Shown: positions 61,697 through 64,000 of the stretch, one piece after another | How positions within the stretch are numbered: position 1 is the first letter of the stretch | How the letters are laid out: every line of letters starts with the position of its first letter | Source: Siphonodentalium dalli | Lineage: Eukaryota > Mollusca > Scaphopoda > Gadilida > Siphonodentaliidae | Direction of reading: 5' to 3' | Assembly (NCBI GenBank): GCA_032622095.1 | Contig: CP136064.1 | Location: forward strand, 114,316,004-114,380,003 | Length of the DNA stretch: 64,000 bases | Notes under the pieces: generated by a model | What the model was told of the DNA's origin: nothing | What the model saw: the letters and a program-made list of their open reading frames with translations, nothing else | Database searches by the model: none | Made by a program: the position numbers and the translations under genes

Positions 61697-63198
61697 CTAG
61701 CAGGTTAGCCCGCCACTGGCGGCGTTCGTCAGAAACATGACAATTTTTAATGTTTTTAATTAAATTTTTAATTAATTTTGTAATTATTTTTTTTTTTTTC
61801 AATGAGTTAATATTAATTTTTTCAAAATTGTCATGTTTCTGACGAACGCCGCCAGTGGCGGGCTAACCTGCTAGTTTTTTAATTTAATTTTGGGCTTTTC
61901 AATATTCTATCTGTGCATTTTTAATTTACTGAAATTTTGAATGTTTTTAATTTAATTTTTGGTTTTTCAATATTTTACCCGATTGAGGTGAAGAAGACAT
62001 AAGAATCACTAAACACGCAGTACCCGTCCCTAAAAGAGGTATGATTTAAGGTACATCGGGCGGAAAAACTGACCGAATGAAAATTTCCCCCGTGCCTAGG
62101 AACGACAGACATAAGAATCACACAACACGCATTTTTTGTTTTCACACGACAAGCAGTACCCGTCCCTAAAAGAGGTATGATTGATAATTTCCCCCGTTCC
62201 TAGGAACGACAGACATAAGAATCACACAACACGTTAATTCTGCCTTTTTAATCGAGATAAATGCATTTCGCGTTTTGCTTCCGTAGTTTCGTACGCATGG
62301 TTAACCGTTTTCAACGTCGATGGCAATAAAGAGCGTTACTCGGTTAACGACTCCAAATACGGTCAATATAAAGATCGTTGATGGCTTAACCACCGAAGTG
62401 TCGTTTGCGGTGATTTTGATGATTGGGAGTGGAGAATGAGTGCTCAGAGCTTGTCCAAAACGCCACATCGACGATCCCCGTGGGTTGTTACACTTATATA
62501 CGAAATTTGAGTTCGCGATATTATGAAATTTTGAATTCTTTGGCGTCAGTTTGTTTCACGATCTTCAAGGTCAATGACCCGAAAATGGGACCGGCACCAG
62601 AAACATGACAATTTAGTTAATTGTGCATTTTTAATTTACTGGATTTTTGAATTAATTGTTTTGATTAATTTTTTAATTTAATTTTTGGTTTTTCAATATT
62701 TTACCCGATTACACCTTATTTTACCCGATTAAGGTGAAGAAGACATAAGAATCACAAAACACGCAGTACCCGTCCCTAAAAGTGATTGAAAATTTCCCCC
62801 GTTCCTAGGAACGACAGACATAAGAATCACACAACACGTTAATTTTGCCTTTTTAATCGAGATAAATGCATTTCGCGTTTCGCGTCCGTAGTTTCGTACG
62901 CATGGTTAACCGTTTAGCAACGGCGATGGCAATAAAGAGCGTTACTCGGTTAACGACTCCAAATATGTTCAATATAAAGATCGTTAATGCCTTAACCCCC
63001 GAAGTGCCGATTGTGGTGATTTTGATGATTGCGAGTGGAGAATGAGTGGTCAGAGCTTCTCCAAAACGCCGCAACGACGATTCCCGTGGGTTTTTACCCA
63101 TATATGGGAAGTTTGAACTCAATCGAGCCAGCCGTTTTAGAGTCTATTGGGAACACATATATTTATATATATACGTAGTTCTCAAAATATATAGGAGA
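61697..63198 (-). mobile_element. Array unit K, family C (1502 bp) with inverted duplicate of its 3' end
   Basis: 3' end CTAG at 61697-61700 with hairpin CCGCCAGTGGCGG. An inverted copy of the same 52-bp end lies at 61824-61875, so both arms end in CTAG facing outward, with a 76-bp AT-rich spacer. The rest has a tandem duplication of about 610 bp (AAGAAGACATAAGAATCAC, CCTAGGAACGACAGACAT and CGCATGGTTAACCGTTT recur at about 61990-62465 and 62730-63070). 5' end TCTCCTATATATTTTGAG. Confidence 0.75.
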
Positions 63199-63610
63199 CT
63201 AGAAGGTGACCCGACTTCGTCCGGGCTTTGACCTTGAATTGTCCATTTTGAAGGTCAAGGTCAAGTGGGGTCACGATTTGACCAGTCCAAAACACTGCCC
63301 GAACAAAAGTACCCGACAAACGTGCCCGTCGAAATCCATTCGGTTTTACCCGATTTGACCTTGAATTGTCACAAAAGTAACACAGTGTATCAAATTTTGT
63401 GGAAATCCCATCGAAATTGGCGATTTGATCTTGAATTGACCCGATTTCAAGGTCAATGTCACGTCGCACGGGCAAATGAATATGCTTATGAGTCTCCCCG
63501 TATGAAAGTACCCACACATACCAAGTTTCATCGAAATCGGGTCGGCCGTTTTCGAGTTCATCGATTACACACACACACAAACACACAGATCTTCCAAAAT
63601 ATATAATAGA
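63199..63610 (-). mobile_element. Array unit L, family A (412 bp), duplicate of unit I
   Basis: Matches 60544-60947 base for base apart from a longer CA run. Confidence 0.82.
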
Positions 63611-64000
63611 CTAGAAGGTGACCCGACTTCGTCCGGGCTTTGACCTTGAATTGTCTATTTTGAAGGTCAAGGTCAAGTGGGGTCACGATTTGACCCGTCC
63701 AAAACACTGCCCGAACAAAAGTACCCGACAAAAGTACCCGTCGAAATCCATCCGGTTTTACCCGATTTGACCTTGAATTGATCATTTTGAAGGTCAAGGT
63801 CAGGTCGGGGTCACGATTTGACCCGTCCAAAACACCCAGTGGACAAAAGTAACCCTATGTATAAAATTTCGTCGAAATACCATCAAAATTGGCGATTTGA
63901 CCTTGAATTGACCCGATTTCAAGGTCAAGGTCTCGTCACACGGGCAAATGAATATGCTTTTGAGACTCCCCATACGAAAGTACCCCCACATACCAAGTTT
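63611..64000 (-). mobile_element. Array unit M, family A, cut by window end; duplicate of unit J
   Basis: Matches 60948-61337 to the last base of the window. Its 5' end lies beyond 64000. Confidence 0.8.

Larger units (their letters stand above)
55730..64000 (-). mobile_element. Head-to-tail tandem array of at least 13 Helitron-like elements
   Basis: All units read on the minus strand. Each has a TC 5' end with a TATATATTTTG-like segment (AT-tract variant in one) and a GC hairpin plus CTAG (once TTAG) 3' end. Three 3' ends occur: family A CCCGGACGAAGTCGGG, family B GCCCGGACAACGTCGGGC, family C with a CCGCCAGTGGCGG-like hairpin. The order from left is A A B C B A B B A A C A A. Eleven of the twelve junctions have no spacer and one has 7 bp. 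The left border is followed on the minus strand by T, as expected for A/T insertion. The array runs off the window. No Rep/helicase coding. Confidence 0.85.

Overview
This window is eukaryotic, AT-rich genomic DNA from an animal. I found no intact host gene, rRNA or functional tRNA gene, and no bacterial-type operon. Most of the sequence that can be interpreted is transposable elements and their remains, often nested or in tandem. Several repeat styles are ones I associate with molluscan genomes: a GGGGGACA-ended element near 36 kb, a block with AAGGTCAAGGTCAC and TGTCGCGCACA near 39-40 kb, and a GTTGCCATGGCAAC block near 5.9 kb. A marine mollusc is therefore my best guess, but it is an inference.

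Layout. 1-6 kb holds a diverged tandem duplication, a LINE C-terminal remnant, a tRNA-derived SINE with target duplications and a TA-flanked hairpin MITE. 6-13 kb carries two short plus-strand tandem Helitron arrays separated by LINE debris, a 200-bp triplicate and a TTAA-flanked element. 12.8-15.2 kb is a decayed minus-strand LINE (endonuclease plus RT) with an internal tandem duplication. 16-18.3 kb has another LINE tail, a minus-strand Helitron and a three-deep nest of TIR elements. 20.5-22.7 kb has a foldback element packed with GATATC palindromes and a TA-flanked TIR element with a nested palindromic MITE. 25.3-26 kb has a complete non-autonomous Helitron inserted cleanly into a (TA)n tract. 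26.4-30 kb has tandem repeats, an ORF1-like fragment of a non-LTR element and a foldback element with a 9-bp target duplication. 31-40 kb is mostly old dispersed repeats. 40.7-42.1 kb contains decayed plus-strand remains of a packaging-type ATPase and a C2HC zinc-finger protein, interpreted as a Maverick/Polinton-like relic. 43.7-44.8 kb is a LINE endonuclease remnant. 48.2-50 kb has two near-identical 452-bp TIR elements.

The most striking part is 55,730 to the window end. At least thirteen non-autonomous Helitron-like units of three families lie head-to-tail in one orientation on the minus strand. All but one of the junctions are zero-length: the CTAG (once TTAG) 3' end of one unit abuts the TC 5' end of the next. 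Within it a composite block has been duplicated almost perfectly at about 2.66 kb spacing, a 122-bp internal unit varies from two to four copies, and one member carries an inverted duplicate of its own 3' terminator. The family-A units also carry many TCAAGGTCA motifs, the extended half-site bound by ERR and NR5A nuclear receptors. No Rep/helicase coding sequence is visible, so an autonomous partner must lie elsewhere.

All coordinates and identities were judged by eye. Family assignments rest on termini, target sites and short conserved motifs, not on database searches.
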